Counted from the stretch's first letter, positions 55,712 to 63,854 are shown. The stretch is 64,000 nt of DNA from an uncultured Pelagibacteraceae bacterium (GCA_902518155.1 CABYFA010000001.1:133942-197941); one strand, 5' to 3'. Made by a program: numbers and translations. The notes: generated from the sequence alone by a model not told the origin.

Positions 55712-56730
55712 TTAAAACCAGCATCTTTTGGAAAATTAAATTTCATATTCATATTTTGTATTGCTTGACCTGCTCCCCCTTTAATAAGATTATCAATAGC
55801 AGAAAGTATAATTATCTTATTCTTATTTTTTGATTTACAAACAGATATATTGCAATTATTCGTATTAATTACATCATTTGTGCTTATTAATTTGTCTTTA
55901 TTTAATATTTTTATAAAATTTGCTTTTTTATAATATTTTTTCAACGTGTTTAATATTTTTGATACTGAAGAAGTCTGATTAAGCTCAACATAAATTGTGC
56001 TTAAAATGCCTCTAAACATAGGTGATAAATGAGGAGTAAAATCAAATTGAATATTTCCTTTAACGCATCTCTTGATCATTTCTTCAATTTCAGAATTATG
56101 TCTGTGTGATGCAACACCATAAGCACTTAAAGATTCATATAAATTTTTATCTTTATATTTTTTGTGTACACCTCTTCCAGCACCAGAATATCCTGATTTT
56201 GAGTCAATTATAATATTATGATTTTTTATTAATCTATCTTTTAATAAAGGTATCAAAGGTAATAGAATAGAAGTCGGATAACATCCAGGACAAGAAATAA
56301 TTTTATAATCTTGAACTTTTTTACCTGTAATTTCAGGTAAAGAATAAATACTATTCTTAATATTATATTTTGCTTTATGATCTTTTTTGTACCATTTTTT
56401 GTAATCTAAAGCTTTTTGAAGTCTAAAATCTGCGGCAAGATCAATTAAAACGTTTTGTTTATTCAAATATTTTGAAATTACTTGTGCTTCTCCATTGGGA
56501 AGTGCTGTAAATACAACATCAATTTCATTCAAAAATTTTTTATTGAATTTTACAATTTTGGGTAATCTTTTTAATCCAATTGTTTTATCGTAATAAGAAA
56601 TTTTTTTTCCTATTGATTTGTTTCCACATAAATACTTTATTTTTACATATTTATGTTTGTTTAACAATTTTATCAATTGGATACCAATATAACCAGTTGA
56701 ACCAGCGACTAATACATTAAGCTTAGGCAT
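55708..56730 (-). CDS. argC: N-acetyl-gamma-glutamyl-phosphate reductase
   Basis: A 340-residue ArgC. It shows the N-terminal VLVAGSTGYIGIQLIKLL Rossmann motif, the catalytic cysteine in ISCPGCYPTSILLPLIPL and the C-terminal histidine region HRHNSEIEEMI. It reduces N-acetylglutamyl phosphate in arginine synthesis. It lies 33 bp downstream of rpsI on the same strand, an order (rplM-rpsI-argC) common in alphaproteobacteria. Confidence 0.95.
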   Translation of the reverse strand: MPKLNVLVAGSTGYIGIQLIKLLNKHKYVKIKYLCGNKSIGKKISYYDKTIGLKRLPKIVKFNKKFLNEIDVVFTALPNGEAQVISKYLNKQNVLIDLAADFRLQKALDYKKWYKKDHKAKYNIKNSIYSLPEITGKKVQDYKIISCPGCYPTSILLPLIPLLKDRLIKNHNIIIDSKSGYSGAGRGVHKKYKDKNLYESLSAYGVASHRHNSEIEEMIKRCVKGNIQFDFTPHLSPMFRGILSTIYVELNQTSSVSKILNTLKKYYKKANFIKILNKDKLISTNDVINTNNCNISVCKSKNKNKIIILSAIDNLIKGGAGQAIQNMNMKFNFPKDAGFK

Positions 56731-56763
56731 TTCTTATTATAACAGTTAAAAATTAAAAAAAAA

Positions 56764-57201
56764 TTATCTTTTAGAAAACTGAAAGCTTCTTCTAGCTTTT
56801 CTTCTTCCAGGTTTTTTTCTTTCAACTGCCCTGGAGTCTCTCGTGGTTAATTTCTCAGTTCTAAGAGTAGATTTAAAGCTTTCATCAAATAATACCAAAG
56901 CTTTTGAAATTCCATGTACCATTGCCCCTGCTTGTCCTGTTGGACCGCCACCTTTAACATTACATCTCACATCATAATCTGTAGATTGATTTATTAATTC
57001 AAAAGGTCTTGTAATTTGCATTTTATGATTCTCGCTAGCGAAATACTCATTGTATAATTTACCATTAACATAAATTTTTCCTGAACCCTTTTTAAGCCAA
57101 ACTCTTGCAATAGATGTTTTCCTTCTTCCAGTTGCATATTTGCTATCCTTGAAATCAAGTTTTAACTTTGTTGTTTTTGATGAAGTTTGAGTGTTTTCCA
57201 T
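56764..57201 (-). CDS. rpsI: 30S ribosomal protein S9
   Basis: A 145-residue S9 with a short N-terminal extension rich in Thr/Lys. The core has YATGRRKTSIARVWLKKGSG and GGGPTGQAGAMVHGISKAL, and the C-terminus ends in the tRNA-contacting RRSFQFSKR. It is co-transcribed with rplM, whose stop lies one base upstream of its start. Confidence 0.98.
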   Translation of the reverse strand: MENTQTSSKTTKLKLDFKDSKYATGRRKTSIARVWLKKGSGKIYVNGKLYNEYFASENHKMQITRPFELINQSTDYDVRCNVKGGGPTGQAGAMVHGISKALVLFDESFKSTLRTEKLTTRDSRAVERKKPGRRKARRSFQFSKR

Positions 57202-57202
57202 A

Positions 57203-57661
57203 TTAATTTCTTGCTATATTCTTGCTATTTAACTTATCTAATTCAATTACTTTAGGATTCTGAGCTGAGTGAGGATGATTGTCACCAGCATATATTTTAA
57301 GTTTTGTAAGTTGTTTTCTGCCTAAAACACCACCTGGTAACATTCTTTTAACTGCTAATTTTAATGCCTCACCTGGTTTTTTTTCATGTAATTTTTCTGG
57401 AGTTGTTTCTTTAATACCTCCAGGATGACCAGTGTGTCTGTAATATTTCTTATTTTGAAATTTTTTTCCTGTAAATTTTGCATGCTCTATATTTTTGACT
57501 ACTACAAAATCTCCTGTATCCATATGAGGAGTGTATGTTGCTTTATTTTTTCCTCTAATGATTTTAGATACAATTGTTGCAAGCCTTCCTACAACAGCAT
57601 TTTTTGCATCAATTTCAAACCAAGATGAATTAAGCTCGCTTTTTTTAACAAATTTCGTCAT
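57203..57661 (-). CDS. rplM: 50S ribosomal protein L13
   Basis: A 152-residue L13, with WFEIDAKNAVVGRLATIVSK near the N-terminus and VKRMLPGGVLGRKQLTKLKI in the middle. First gene of the rplM-rpsI-argC unit on the minus strand. Its start is 204 bp from the divergent metY; the riboswitch occupies most of that gap on the other strand, so the rplM promoter must lie within or beside it. Confidence 0.98.
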   Translation of the reverse strand: MTKFVKKSELNSSWFEIDAKNAVVGRLATIVSKIIRGKNKATYTPHMDTGDFVVVKNIEHAKFTGKKFQNKKYYRHTGHPGGIKETTPEKLHEKKPGEALKLAVKRMLPGGVLGRKQLTKLKIYAGDNHPHSAQNPKVIELDKLNSKNIARN

Positions 57662-57743
57662 TACGCGAGGATTAATACTATTATTAGGTTTAAAGTCAAT
57701 TTTATATTTACCTTGTAAAACAACTCTATTCTGTTAAAAAGAG

Positions 57744-57787
57744 ATTGCCGATTTGATCCTATTGCGGGCATAAACTGCTAAAAGGGA
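57744..57787 (+). promoter_or_regulatory. SAM-II riboswitch aptamer (first of tandem)
   Basis: On the plus strand, GCCGATTT ... ATTGCGGGC ... TGCTAAAAAGGG reproduces the SAM-II consensus: a P1 stem of GCC with GGC, the conserved GATTT and ATTGC loop elements, and the 3' GCTAAAAAGGG strand forming the pseudoknot. SAM-II binds S-adenosylmethionine and typically controls methionine genes in alphaproteobacteria. CCGATTT (57748-57754) can also pair with AAATCGG (57798-57804), which would disrupt the aptamer and may form the on/off switch. The element lies 80 bp before the metY start. Confidence 0.88.
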
Positions 57788-57804
57788 AATTCTCACAAAA
57801 TCGG

Positions 57805-57861
57805 TAGGCATTTGAACTATATTGTGCGCCTTGCATAAAGCAAAAGCACTAAAAAAGGAGT
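57805..57861 (+). promoter_or_regulatory. SAM-V riboswitch aptamer overlapping the metY ribosome-binding site
   Basis: AGGCATTTG ... TATTGTGCGCCT forms the first stem and loop; the distal AAGCACTAAAAAAGGAG provides the pseudoknot strand, similar to SAM-II but with a longer hairpin. The 3' strand contains the AAGGAG Shine-Dalgarno 5 nt before the metY ATG, so SAM binding should block translation initiation. A SAM-II followed by SAM-V upstream of metY is known from Candidatus Pelagibacter ubique and related marine bacteria, supporting the assignment. Confidence 0.88.
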
Positions 57862-57865
57862 AAAA

Positions 57866-59194
57866 ATGAGTACAAAAAGAAATAATCCAGAAACTATAGC
57901 CATTCATGGTGGTGACTATAAAAGTGATCCAGCCACAAATGCTGTAGCTGTACCTATTTATAGAACGACATCGTATCAATTTAATAATACTGAGCATGCT
58001 GCTAATCTTTTTGCATTAAAAGAATTTGGAAACATCTACACAAGAATTATGAATCCGACCAATGATGTTTTAGAAAAAAGAGTTGCAGCTTTAGAGGGAG
58101 GACTATCTTGTGTAACAGTATCTTCGGGTCAAACAGCTTCATCTTTTGCAATATTAAATGTGGCTCAAGCGGGTGACAACATTGTAAGTTCAACAGATCT
58201 ATATGGTGGAACTGTATCTTTATTTACTCATACATTAAGTAAATTGGGAATTGAAATTAGATATGCGGATCCAAGTGATCCAAAAAATTTTGAAAAAATG
58301 GTAGATGATAAAACAAGAGCTTTTTATGGAGAAACTTTACCAAATCCTTATCTTAGAGTTTTTCCTATTAAAGAAGTTTCTGATATTGGCAGAAAATATA
58401 ACATTCCATTAATCATGGACAACACTGCATCACCAGTTATTTGTAAACCTATTGAACATGGTGCAGCCATAGTAATTCATTCCCTTACTAAATATATTGG
58501 TGGACATGGAACTGCAGTAGCTGGGAGTATTGTTGATAGTGGTAATTTTGATTGGACTGCTGATCCAAAAAGACAACCTTTATTTAATGAACCTGATGCT
58601 AGTTATGGTGGTGTAATATGGGGTAAAGCAGTGCCTGAGCTTACAGGAGCAAATGTTCCTTTTGCAGTGAGAGCTAGAGTATGTTTACTAAGAGATCTTG
58701 GTTCCGCATTAGCACCAGATAATGCATTTGCCATAATTCAGGGTTTAGAGACTGTAGCCTTACGTATGAAACAACATTGTCAGAATGCTGAGAAAGTTGT
58801 TAATTATTTAAAAAAACACAAAGAGGTTACAAAAGTAATCTATTCTACTGAACATGATAAACTAATCGCTGATAGAGCAAAAAAATACCTAAAGGGTGGT
58901 TATGGGCCAATGGTTGGTATTGAATTAAAAGGTGGTATTGAGGCTGGAAAAACATTTATTGAGTCTTTAAAAATGTTTTATCATGTTGCAAATATTGGTG
59001 ATGTAAGAAGTTTAGCAATACATCCTGCTAGCACAACTCATAGCCAATTAAATGAAAAAGAACTTGCAGCATCTGGAGTTACACAGAGCTATGTAAGACT
59101 TTGTATTGGTATTGAGCATGTAGATGATATCATTGAGGATTTAAACCAAGCTTTAAACAAATCTTCTAAAGGTAAATTAAGGGCAGTTAGTTAA
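57866..59194 (+). CDS. metY: O-acetylhomoserine aminocarboxypropyltransferase (MetY family)
   Basis: A 442-residue PLP enzyme of the Cys/Met metabolism family. ETIAIHGGDYKSDPATNAVA and VPIYRTTSYQFNNTEHAANL are typical of MetY, and the PLP lysine is in HSLTKYIGGHGTAVAG. The length (longer than MetB/MetC/MetZ at about 390) supports O-acetylhomoserine sulfhydrylase. It makes homocysteine directly from O-acetylhomoserine and sulfide or a related reduced sulfur source. It is controlled by the tandem SAM riboswitches directly upstream. The 3' end overlaps the ctaA 3' end by 8 bp on the other strand. Confidence 0.95.
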   Translation: MSTKRNNPETIAIHGGDYKSDPATNAVAVPIYRTTSYQFNNTEHAANLFALKEFGNIYTRIMNPTNDVLEKRVAALEGGLSCVTVSSGQTASSFAILNVAQAGDNIVSSTDLYGGTVSLFTHTLSKLGIEIRYADPSDPKNFEKMVDDKTRAFYGETLPNPYLRVFPIKEVSDIGRKYNIPLIMDNTASPVICKPIEHGAAIVIHSLTKYIGGHGTAVAGSIVDSGNFDWTADPKRQPLFNEPDASYGGVIWGKAVPELTGANVPFAVRARVCLLRDLGSALAPDNAFAIIQGLETVALRMKQHCQNAEKVVNYLKKHKEVTKVIYSTEHDKLIADRAKKYLKGGYGPMVGIELKGGIEAGKTFIESLKMFYHVANIGDVRSLAIHPASTTHSQLNEKELAASGVTQSYVRLCIGIEHVDDIIEDLNQALNKSSKGKLRAVS

Positions 59195-60149
59195 ATCTTG
59201 TATTAAGAAATAAAAAATAGATACAAGAAATTACCAAAAAGATTGAGCTTATTTGGTGCATAGATGCTATATAGATTTGTGCACCATATAAAACTGTTAT
59301 TATTCCTAAAAAAATTTGTAATAAAATAAAGAAACCCAATACATTTATAGACTTGTATAAATCAAAAATTTTGTTCTTATAAATTTTGTAAAACATAAAT
59401 AAATAATAAAATCCGATTATATAAGCTAAGTTTCTATGAATAAATTGAACCAAAGATGGATCGCTAAAAGCAGATAGTTTAAATAAATTAACAAATTCAT
59501 TGTCATCAGGAAAATATGCTGTACCCATATTTGGCCAAGAATTATAAATTTTTCCAGCATCCATACCAGATACAAAAGCTCCTATAACAATTTGTGTAAA
59601 GACCAATGTTAAAAAAACGAGTGGTATTAAAGGATTTATTTTATTTGTTGTATTATAACTCAAATTTAGCTTGAGATAGTTCCAGAATATTAATGATAAA
59701 ATAATAAAAGCAATCAATAAATGAATAGATAATCTAAAATGACTTACATCAACTCTATCTACAAGACCACTGCTGACCATATACCAACCAATAAAGCCTT
59801 GAAAACATATTAAAAAAAAAATTAAATACAAACTATACAATTTTGAAATACTAATTTTAAAAGAAAAATAAATTAATGGTATTAAAAATCCAATGCCAAT
59901 TAATCTTCCTAAAAAACGATGTGCCCATTCCCACCAAAAAATAATTTTGAATTCTTGCATATTCATATTGTAATTTTGTAATTTAAATTCAGGTATTTGC
60001 TTATAAAGATTAAAATATGAAATCCAGTCTTCTTGATTTAAAGGTGGTAAAAATCCTGAGAAAAGTTGCCATTTAGTAATTGAAAGACCCGAGTCCGTTA
60101 ATCTTGTTAAGCCTCCAACAACAATCATAATAGACACAATCCAAAACAT
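59187..60149 (-). CDS. ctaA: Heme A synthase (COX15/CtaA)
   Basis: A 320-residue membrane protein of the CtaA/Cox15 family with about eight helices. VGGLTRLTDSGLSITKWQLF lies at the extreme N-terminus, and the heme-ligand histidines are in WWEWAHRFLGRLIG and VQFIHRNLAYIIGF. It oxidises heme O to heme A for cytochrome c oxidase. The family usually has 15-20 extra residues before the first helix; here a stop codon precedes the ATG, so the short N-terminus is real or the true start uses another frame. Confidence 0.94.
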   Translation of the reverse strand: MFWIVSIMIVVGGLTRLTDSGLSITKWQLFSGFLPPLNQEDWISYFNLYKQIPEFKLQNYNMNMQEFKIIFWWEWAHRFLGRLIGIGFLIPLIYFSFKISISKLYSLYLIFFLICFQGFIGWYMVSSGLVDRVDVSHFRLSIHLLIAFIILSLIFWNYLKLNLSYNTTNKINPLIPLVFLTLVFTQIVIGAFVSGMDAGKIYNSWPNMGTAYFPDDNEFVNLFKLSAFSDPSLVQFIHRNLAYIIGFYYLFMFYKIYKNKIFDLYKSINVLGFFILLQIFLGIITVLYGAQIYIASMHQISSIFLVISCIYFLFLNTRFN

Positions 60150-60246
60150 TTAAATTAACCAGACAGATAATTGATAATTAATCTTATGATTTGCTGTGTA
60201 CATATGCGCATAAATATAATAATTTTTTAATTATCCAAATATATAA

Positions 60247-60537
60247 ATGTCGCCGCAAAAACGAAAAAAACTAAGCAAAATTAGATCAGAACTAGATAAA
60301 ATAGATAATTCACTTATAAAAATTATAAAAAAGAGAACATTTCTTGTAAAAAAAGTTTTAGAACTTAAAGATAGAAAAAATCAAATAGTTGATCAAAAAA
60401 GAATTAGATCCATACTTAGTAATATAAGAAAAAAATCTTTAAAGAATAAAATTGATCCACGTATTACTAATAGAATATGGAAAAATATGATCTGGTCCTA
60501 TATTGATTACGAAAGAAGAAATTTTAAAAAAAAATGA
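60247..60537 (+). CDS. Chorismate mutase type II domain protein
   Basis: A 96-residue, all-helical AroQ-type domain: KIRSELDKIDNSLIKIIKKR is the first helix with the conserved Arg, followed by TFLVKKVLELKDRK and a Gln/Lys-rich middle. Chorismate mutase makes prephenate for phenylalanine and tyrosine. It is a stand-alone short form, unlike the PheA fusion. Its stop codon is next to the convergent rpmG stop. Alphaproteobacteria have similar small monofunctional mutases, but the sequence is very basic, so function is probable rather than certain. Confidence 0.78.
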   Translation: MSPQKRKKLSKIRSELDKIDNSLIKIIKKRTFLVKKVLELKDRKNQIVDQKRIRSILSNIRKKSLKNKIDPRITNRIWKNMIWSYIDYERRNFKKK

Positions 60538-60729
60538 TTATTTACTATGTGGTGGTAATTTTTTTTCAACAAAAATTTCATGTTTTCTAGTTGAAGGATT
60601 ATATTTCCTAGCTTTTAATTTTACTTTGGCTTTTTCTCCACCAGCAGGTTTTTTTACATAATAAAAAAAAGGACTATCTGGTTTTTCTTCAGGGACTAAA
60701 CGAACTTTTATATGAGTTTTTTTTGCCAT
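60538..60729 (-). CDS. rpmG: 50S ribosomal protein L33
   Basis: A 63-residue protein with MAKKTHIKVRLVPEEKPDSP at the start and LKARKYNPSTRKHEIFVEKK near the end, which is the L33 core. No zinc cysteines are present, so it is the zinc-free type. It is convergent with the chorismate mutase gene and begins one base after the merR-like stop. Confidence 0.95.
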   Translation of the reverse strand: MAKKTHIKVRLVPEEKPDSPFFYYVKKPAGGEKAKVKLKARKYNPSTRKHEIFVEKKLPPHSK

Positions 60730-60730
60730 C

Positions 60731-61102
60731 TTATTTAAATTTTTTTAAACTTTTTATAATATTTGAAATCTTATTTAACTTATTTTTTAAATTATCCGTT
60801 CTTATAGAATTATCTGCCATTTCGTCAAGCTTTAAAGGTTCTTTATTATTTAGTATTTTCTTTACACCTTTGATAGTCATTCCTTGATCTTTTAATAAAA
60901 AATGAATTTTTTTTAATAATTCAATGTTTTTTTTGTCATAATATCTTCTATTTCCAGTAAGTATTTTAGGTTTAATTTGTTTAAATTCTTTTTCCCAGAA
61001 ACGAAGAGTATGAGTGGGTAAAGAGTCCCCTTTTTTTGATTTTAAATTTAATATTTTAACAACTTCGCTTATAGTTTTGTAAGAATTATCTTCTTTATTC
61101 AT
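60731..61102 (-). CDS. MerR-family transcriptional regulator
   Basis: A 123-residue regulator with a MerR DNA-binding domain: YKTISEVVKILNLKSKKG, PTHTLRFWEKEFKQIKP and GNRRYYDKKNIELLKKIHFL. The C-terminal tail is short and has no metal-binding cysteines. In alphaproteobacteria a MerR regulator commonly follows ihfA near plsX; here it has moved next to rpmG and glpX. The ligand and target are unknown. It overlaps glpX by 8 bp. Confidence 0.88.
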   Translation of the reverse strand: MNKEDNSYKTISEVVKILNLKSKKGDSLPTHTLRFWEKEFKQIKPKILTGNRRYYDKKNIELLKKIHFLLKDQGMTIKGVKKILNNKEPLKLDEMADNSIRTDNLKNKLNKISNIIKSLKKFK

Positions 61103-62042
61103 CTATTTCATTTTTTGATTTTATTATTTTTTTCAAATTTGTAGATTTATGCGTAATGAGCGTTTCTGATATATAATTATTTTCCTCTATTTTTATTCCA
61201 GAAACAATATCCCCGTTTGTAATGCCGGTTGCACAAAAAATTGAGTCACCTGTAATTATTTCATTTAACAAATACTTTTTATTTAAATCATCTATACCCA
61301 TTTTTTTTGCCCTATTTACATCATTTTGATTATCGAAAATGAATCTACCTTGAAAAAAACAATCAAAAGCATCCAAAGCAGAAGCTGCAAGCACACCCTC
61401 AGGTCCGCCACCAATTCCCATAAAAATATCTATATTATATTTTTTATCAGAAACTAATAAAGCTCCTGATACATCTCCATCAGAAATAAGTTTTAAATTC
61501 ACCTTCAAATTCCTTAGTTCCTCAATAATCTTTTTATGCCTTGGTCGATCTAAAATACATGCGGAAAGTTCATTAGGTTGTTTATTCTTATAATCTGCAA
61601 GATTAGAAATATTTTTTTTAACTGAATAATCCAAATCAATAATACCTTCAGAGGGTACATTTGCAGAAATTTTGTTCATATAAGTCTCCGGTGCACTAAA
61701 TAAATTTGACTTTTCTGCAACTGCAATAACGGATAATGCTCCTGGCTGATTATTTGCTGCAAAATTAGTTCCCTCTAAAGGATCCACAGCAATATCTAAC
61801 TCAGGGCCACTCATGGTACCTAAAGTTTCCCCAATATAAAGCATAGGAGCTTCATCCAGTTCTCCCTCTCCTATAACCACCTTTCCTCTCATTTCTATTT
61901 CATTAAGTTTATTTCTCATTGCATCTACAGCAGATTTATCAGCTGCTATTTTATCTTTTTTTCCAACAAAATGGTAAGATGATAAAGCAGCTTGAATTGA
62001 AACATTTAAAAATAAGTCTTCAAATTTTTTGTCTAATGACAT
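61095..62042 (-). CDS. glpX: Class II fructose-1,6-bisphosphatase
   Basis: A 315-residue GlpX. VVIGEGELDEAPMLYIGE and AVDPLEGTNFAANNQPGALS are the metal-binding segments, and GIGGGPEGVLAASAL is the substrate loop. It removes the 1-phosphate of fructose-1,6-bisphosphate in gluconeogenesis. The start shares the ATG-TAA junction with the SbmA-like gene (one base overlap), so it is downstream in the same operon; the MerR gene follows with an 8-bp overlap. Confidence 0.95.
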   Translation of the reverse strand: MSLDKKFEDLFLNVSIQAALSSYHFVGKKDKIAADKSAVDAMRNKLNEIEMRGKVVIGEGELDEAPMLYIGETLGTMSGPELDIAVDPLEGTNFAANNQPGALSVIAVAEKSNLFSAPETYMNKISANVPSEGIIDLDYSVKKNISNLADYKNKQPNELSACILDRPRHKKIIEELRNLKVNLKLISDGDVSGALLVSDKKYNIDIFMGIGGGPEGVLAASALDAFDCFFQGRFIFDNQNDVNRAKKMGIDDLNKKYLLNEIITGDSIFCATGITNGDIVSGIKIEENNYISETLITHKSTNLKKIIKSKNEIDE

Positions 62043-63034
62043 TATTTTGCAGTTTCAATAGATATGTTTTTCTCTAATTTTGACTCAAATTCTCTCAATC
62101 TTTTCCAAACTGAGATTAGCTCAACAATAATTGGCCAACTTCTAACTAAATATTGCAGTGATGTTTCAACTCGACCAAAAGCTCTTATAATTTGTTGAAC
62201 AAAACCGAGTGTTATTGCACCTGTCACTATCGTTGGTGCTAATGCTAAATATGGAACAATTACCATACCTTGTAAGTAACTCCATTTTACTGCATTAAAG
62301 TAAAGGTAATGAAAATACATCTTATAATGAATCTTTCTAACACCTCCATAAAGATCTGTAATTTTTGCAGGTTGTGCACTTTCTTTAAAATCTTCTCCTA
62401 AAACTAATTCTTTCCTATAAGCAGCCTCTTCTTTTTGAATATCATATTCAATTCCAGGAAGTTTAATTCCTACACTGGCCAATAATATTGTTCCACCCAG
62501 TGCAGATATAATCGCGACCCAAACTAAAGCGTGTTCAACTTCGCCAATCCATGGTAACACTGTAATACTTTTTGATAAGCCCCATAAAATTGGAGTAAAA
62601 GCAATCAACGTCATTACACTTCTCAGTAATTCAGCCCCTAGCCCTTCCATTATTCTAGCAAATTTAAGAGTGTCCTCCTGAACTCTTTGAGATGCTCCTT
62701 CTATAGAAGAGGCATCATTCCATTTGTCGTGATAAAAATCTGCCATTGCAGTTCTCCATCTAAATGTCCAGTGGCTGGTAAAATAATCACTAAAAATAAC
62801 TACTAAAATGTATACAGCTGCAATTTTAGCAAATGTAAAAAGATATGCGATAAATTCTTTTTCAGATACAGAATTAGGATTAGTGAGAGCTTTTTGTAAA
62901 GTATCGTAAAATTCACCAAACCATTCATTAATTCTCACATCAAGTTGAACCTGATACCAAGTAGCCATTAAAATCAGTAACGTTCCACCTATACTCCATA
63001 AATACCATCTTCTATCTGTAAAAAATTTAAACAT
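62042..63034 (-). CDS. SbmA/BacA-family peptide transporter, N-terminally short
   Basis: A 330-residue membrane protein aligning with SbmA from about its residue 85 onward. RRWYLWSIGGTLLILMATWY starts it, and TSHWTFRWRTAMADFYHDKW, EGASQRVQEDTLKFARIME and GIKLPGIEYDIQKEEAAYR are strongly conserved. SbmA/BacA imports peptides and other compounds through the inner membrane using the proton gradient. E. coli SbmA has about 406 residues; the first two helices are missing here. The ATG at 63032-63034 is preceded by the NDUFS4-like stop, so no longer start is available in frame. Confidence 0.88.
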   Translation of the reverse strand: MFKFFTDRRWYLWSIGGTLLILMATWYQVQLDVRINEWFGEFYDTLQKALTNPNSVSEKEFIAYLFTFAKIAAVYILVVIFSDYFTSHWTFRWRTAMADFYHDKWNDASSIEGASQRVQEDTLKFARIMEGLGAELLRSVMTLIAFTPILWGLSKSITVLPWIGEVEHALVWVAIISALGGTILLASVGIKLPGIEYDIQKEEAAYRKELVLGEDFKESAQPAKITDLYGGVRKIHYKMYFHYLYFNAVKWSYLQGMVIVPYLALAPTIVTGAITLGFVQQIIRAFGRVETSLQYLVRSWPIIVELISVWKRLREFESKLEKNISIETAK

Positions 63035-63041
63035 TATTTAT

Positions 63042-63323
63042 CTATTTTAAAAAATTATCTGCGTAGGATTTTTTTACTATTTTTCTTTTTTTTGGCTCAA
63101 TTAGTTCATAATCAATTTTTTTCTTCTTTGCATAATTTATTGCTAATTCTTTGGTTGAAAATTCTAATTTCAGCTCAGTATACGTATCATTAGAACTTTC
63201 CCATCCCATTAAAGGATTTTTTGTTGGATCATTAGTTTCAAATTCAAGTATCCATTTATCAAGTTTTCCTAAACCAGATTGCATTGCACTTTTATTAGGT
63301 ATGTAAATTTTTGCTTTTTTCAT
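63042..63323 (-). CDS. NDUFS4-like complex I accessory subunit
   Basis: A 93-residue protein, started at the ATG 63321-63323; a longer frame to 63359 crosses the tRNA remnant and is rejected. KAKIYIPNKSAMQSGLGKLD and WILEFETNDPTKNPLMGWES match the ETC complex I 18-kDa (NDUFS4) family of alphaproteobacteria and mitochondria, followed by FSTKELAINYAKKKKIDYEL. It stabilises NADH dehydrogenase. In alphaproteobacteria it commonly lies just downstream of a tRNA gene; a tRNA-Pro 3' fragment ends 5 bp upstream. Confidence 0.87.
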   Translation of the reverse strand: MKKAKIYIPNKSAMQSGLGKLDKWILEFETNDPTKNPLMGWESSNDTYTELKLEFSTKELAINYAKKKKIDYELIEPKKRKIVKKSYADNFLK

Positions 63324-63328
63324 ATCAA

Positions 63329-63352
63329 TGGTCGGAGTGGCAGGATTCGAAC
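63329..63352 (-). pseudogene. tRNA-Pro 3' remnant (candidate attachment-site core)
   Basis: On the minus strand, 24 nt match the T-loop, 3' T-stem, 3' acceptor strand, discriminator A and CCA of a bacterial tRNA-Pro. The acceptor CACTCCG with the C1-G72/A73 signature of proline tRNAs is visible. The rest of the tRNA is missing: the 5' T-stem reads AGAAG and does not pair with CCTGC, and no matching CGGAGTG follows. This is what integration of an element into the 3' end of a tRNA gene leaves at its distal side. Confidence 0.75.
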
Positions 63353-63561
63353 TTCTCACCTAAAACTCCAATTTGTTAAGTGTTTATACTAGTTCTTCTT
63401 TAAATTGAATTGGAAAAATTGACAAATATACAAATAAATAACCATTGATTTTGTTGAGAGAGTTGCGATTGGCGACTCTTTAACTCTCCATTTACTCTCC
63501 ACTTTTCTTGCCACCCCCTTATTAATATTTTTATAATCCTCCAATTAAAATTAAAATGAAA
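63353..63561. repeat. Non-coding region with short direct and inverted repeats
   Basis: About 210 bp between the tRNA remnant and the next ORF. Two direct copies of ACTCTCCA lie 11 bp apart (63483-63490, 63494-63501). GAGAGTT (63458-63464) and AACTCTC (63482-63488) form an inverted repeat with a 17-nt spacer. The repeats one helical turn apart, close to a tRNA 3' remnant, are like arm-type recombinase or directionality-factor binding sites. No gene was found. Confidence 0.5.
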
Positions 63562-63831
63562 TTATTTATTATCTATATCCGCAACAAAATCCAGATAAGA
63601 TTGAGATTTATCAATACCGCATTTTTCCATATGTTCTGGAGATAATGGCGCGGCTGCTAAAACTGTTCCTATTGGAAATTCTTCTGCAGAAATCCAATCT
63701 TTAGTGTCAAAATCCCAAACAACAGACGCAGCTCCTTCATCTGTAGTTCTAGCAACAGCACAATACAAACCACCACTGTTTCGTGGAGATACAAGTAATT
63801 CAGTTGGTCTCTTAATTTTTGCTTCTATCAT
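63562..63831 (-). CDS. Hypothetical protein, unknown family
   Basis: An 89-residue protein with no recognised domain. It starts MIEAKIKRPTELLVSPRN, has a compact middle GLYCAVARTTDEGAASVVWD, and a C-terminal part GIDKSQSYLDFVADIDNK. Codon and residue use (many Ala, Glu, Asp) is less Lys/Ile-rich than in the neighbours, which may suggest transfer. The ATG at 63829-63831 has GAGAGGATTT direct repeats just upstream, one containing a plausible ribosome-binding site. It lies inside the presumed element beyond the tRNA-Pro remnant. Confidence 0.7.
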   Translation of the reverse strand: MIEAKIKRPTELLVSPRNSGGLYCAVARTTDEGAASVVWDFDTKDWISAEEFPIGTVLAAAPLSPEHMEKCGIDKSQSYLDFVADIDNK

Positions 63832-63833
63832 TT

Positions 63834-63854
63834 AAATCCTCTCAAAATCCTCTC
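63834..63854 (-). repeat. Two 10-bp direct repeats upstream of the 89-residue ORF
   Basis: GAGAGGATTT (minus strand) occurs twice, at 63845-63854 and 63834-63843, again with an 11-bp period. The copy nearest the ATG supplies AGAGGA for ribosome binding; the other includes the stop of the preceding small ORF. Could be an operator or simple tandem duplication. Confidence 0.55.

Noticed and set aside
57734-57997. 87-codon minus-strand ORF over the riboswitch and metY start
   Set aside because: Overlaps the SAM-II/SAM-V aptamers and metY; no family similarity.
63324-63359. Longer start of the NDUFS4-like protein
   Set aside because: The extra 12 codons are the tRNA-Pro 3' remnant read as protein; the ATG at 63323 matches the family N-terminus.
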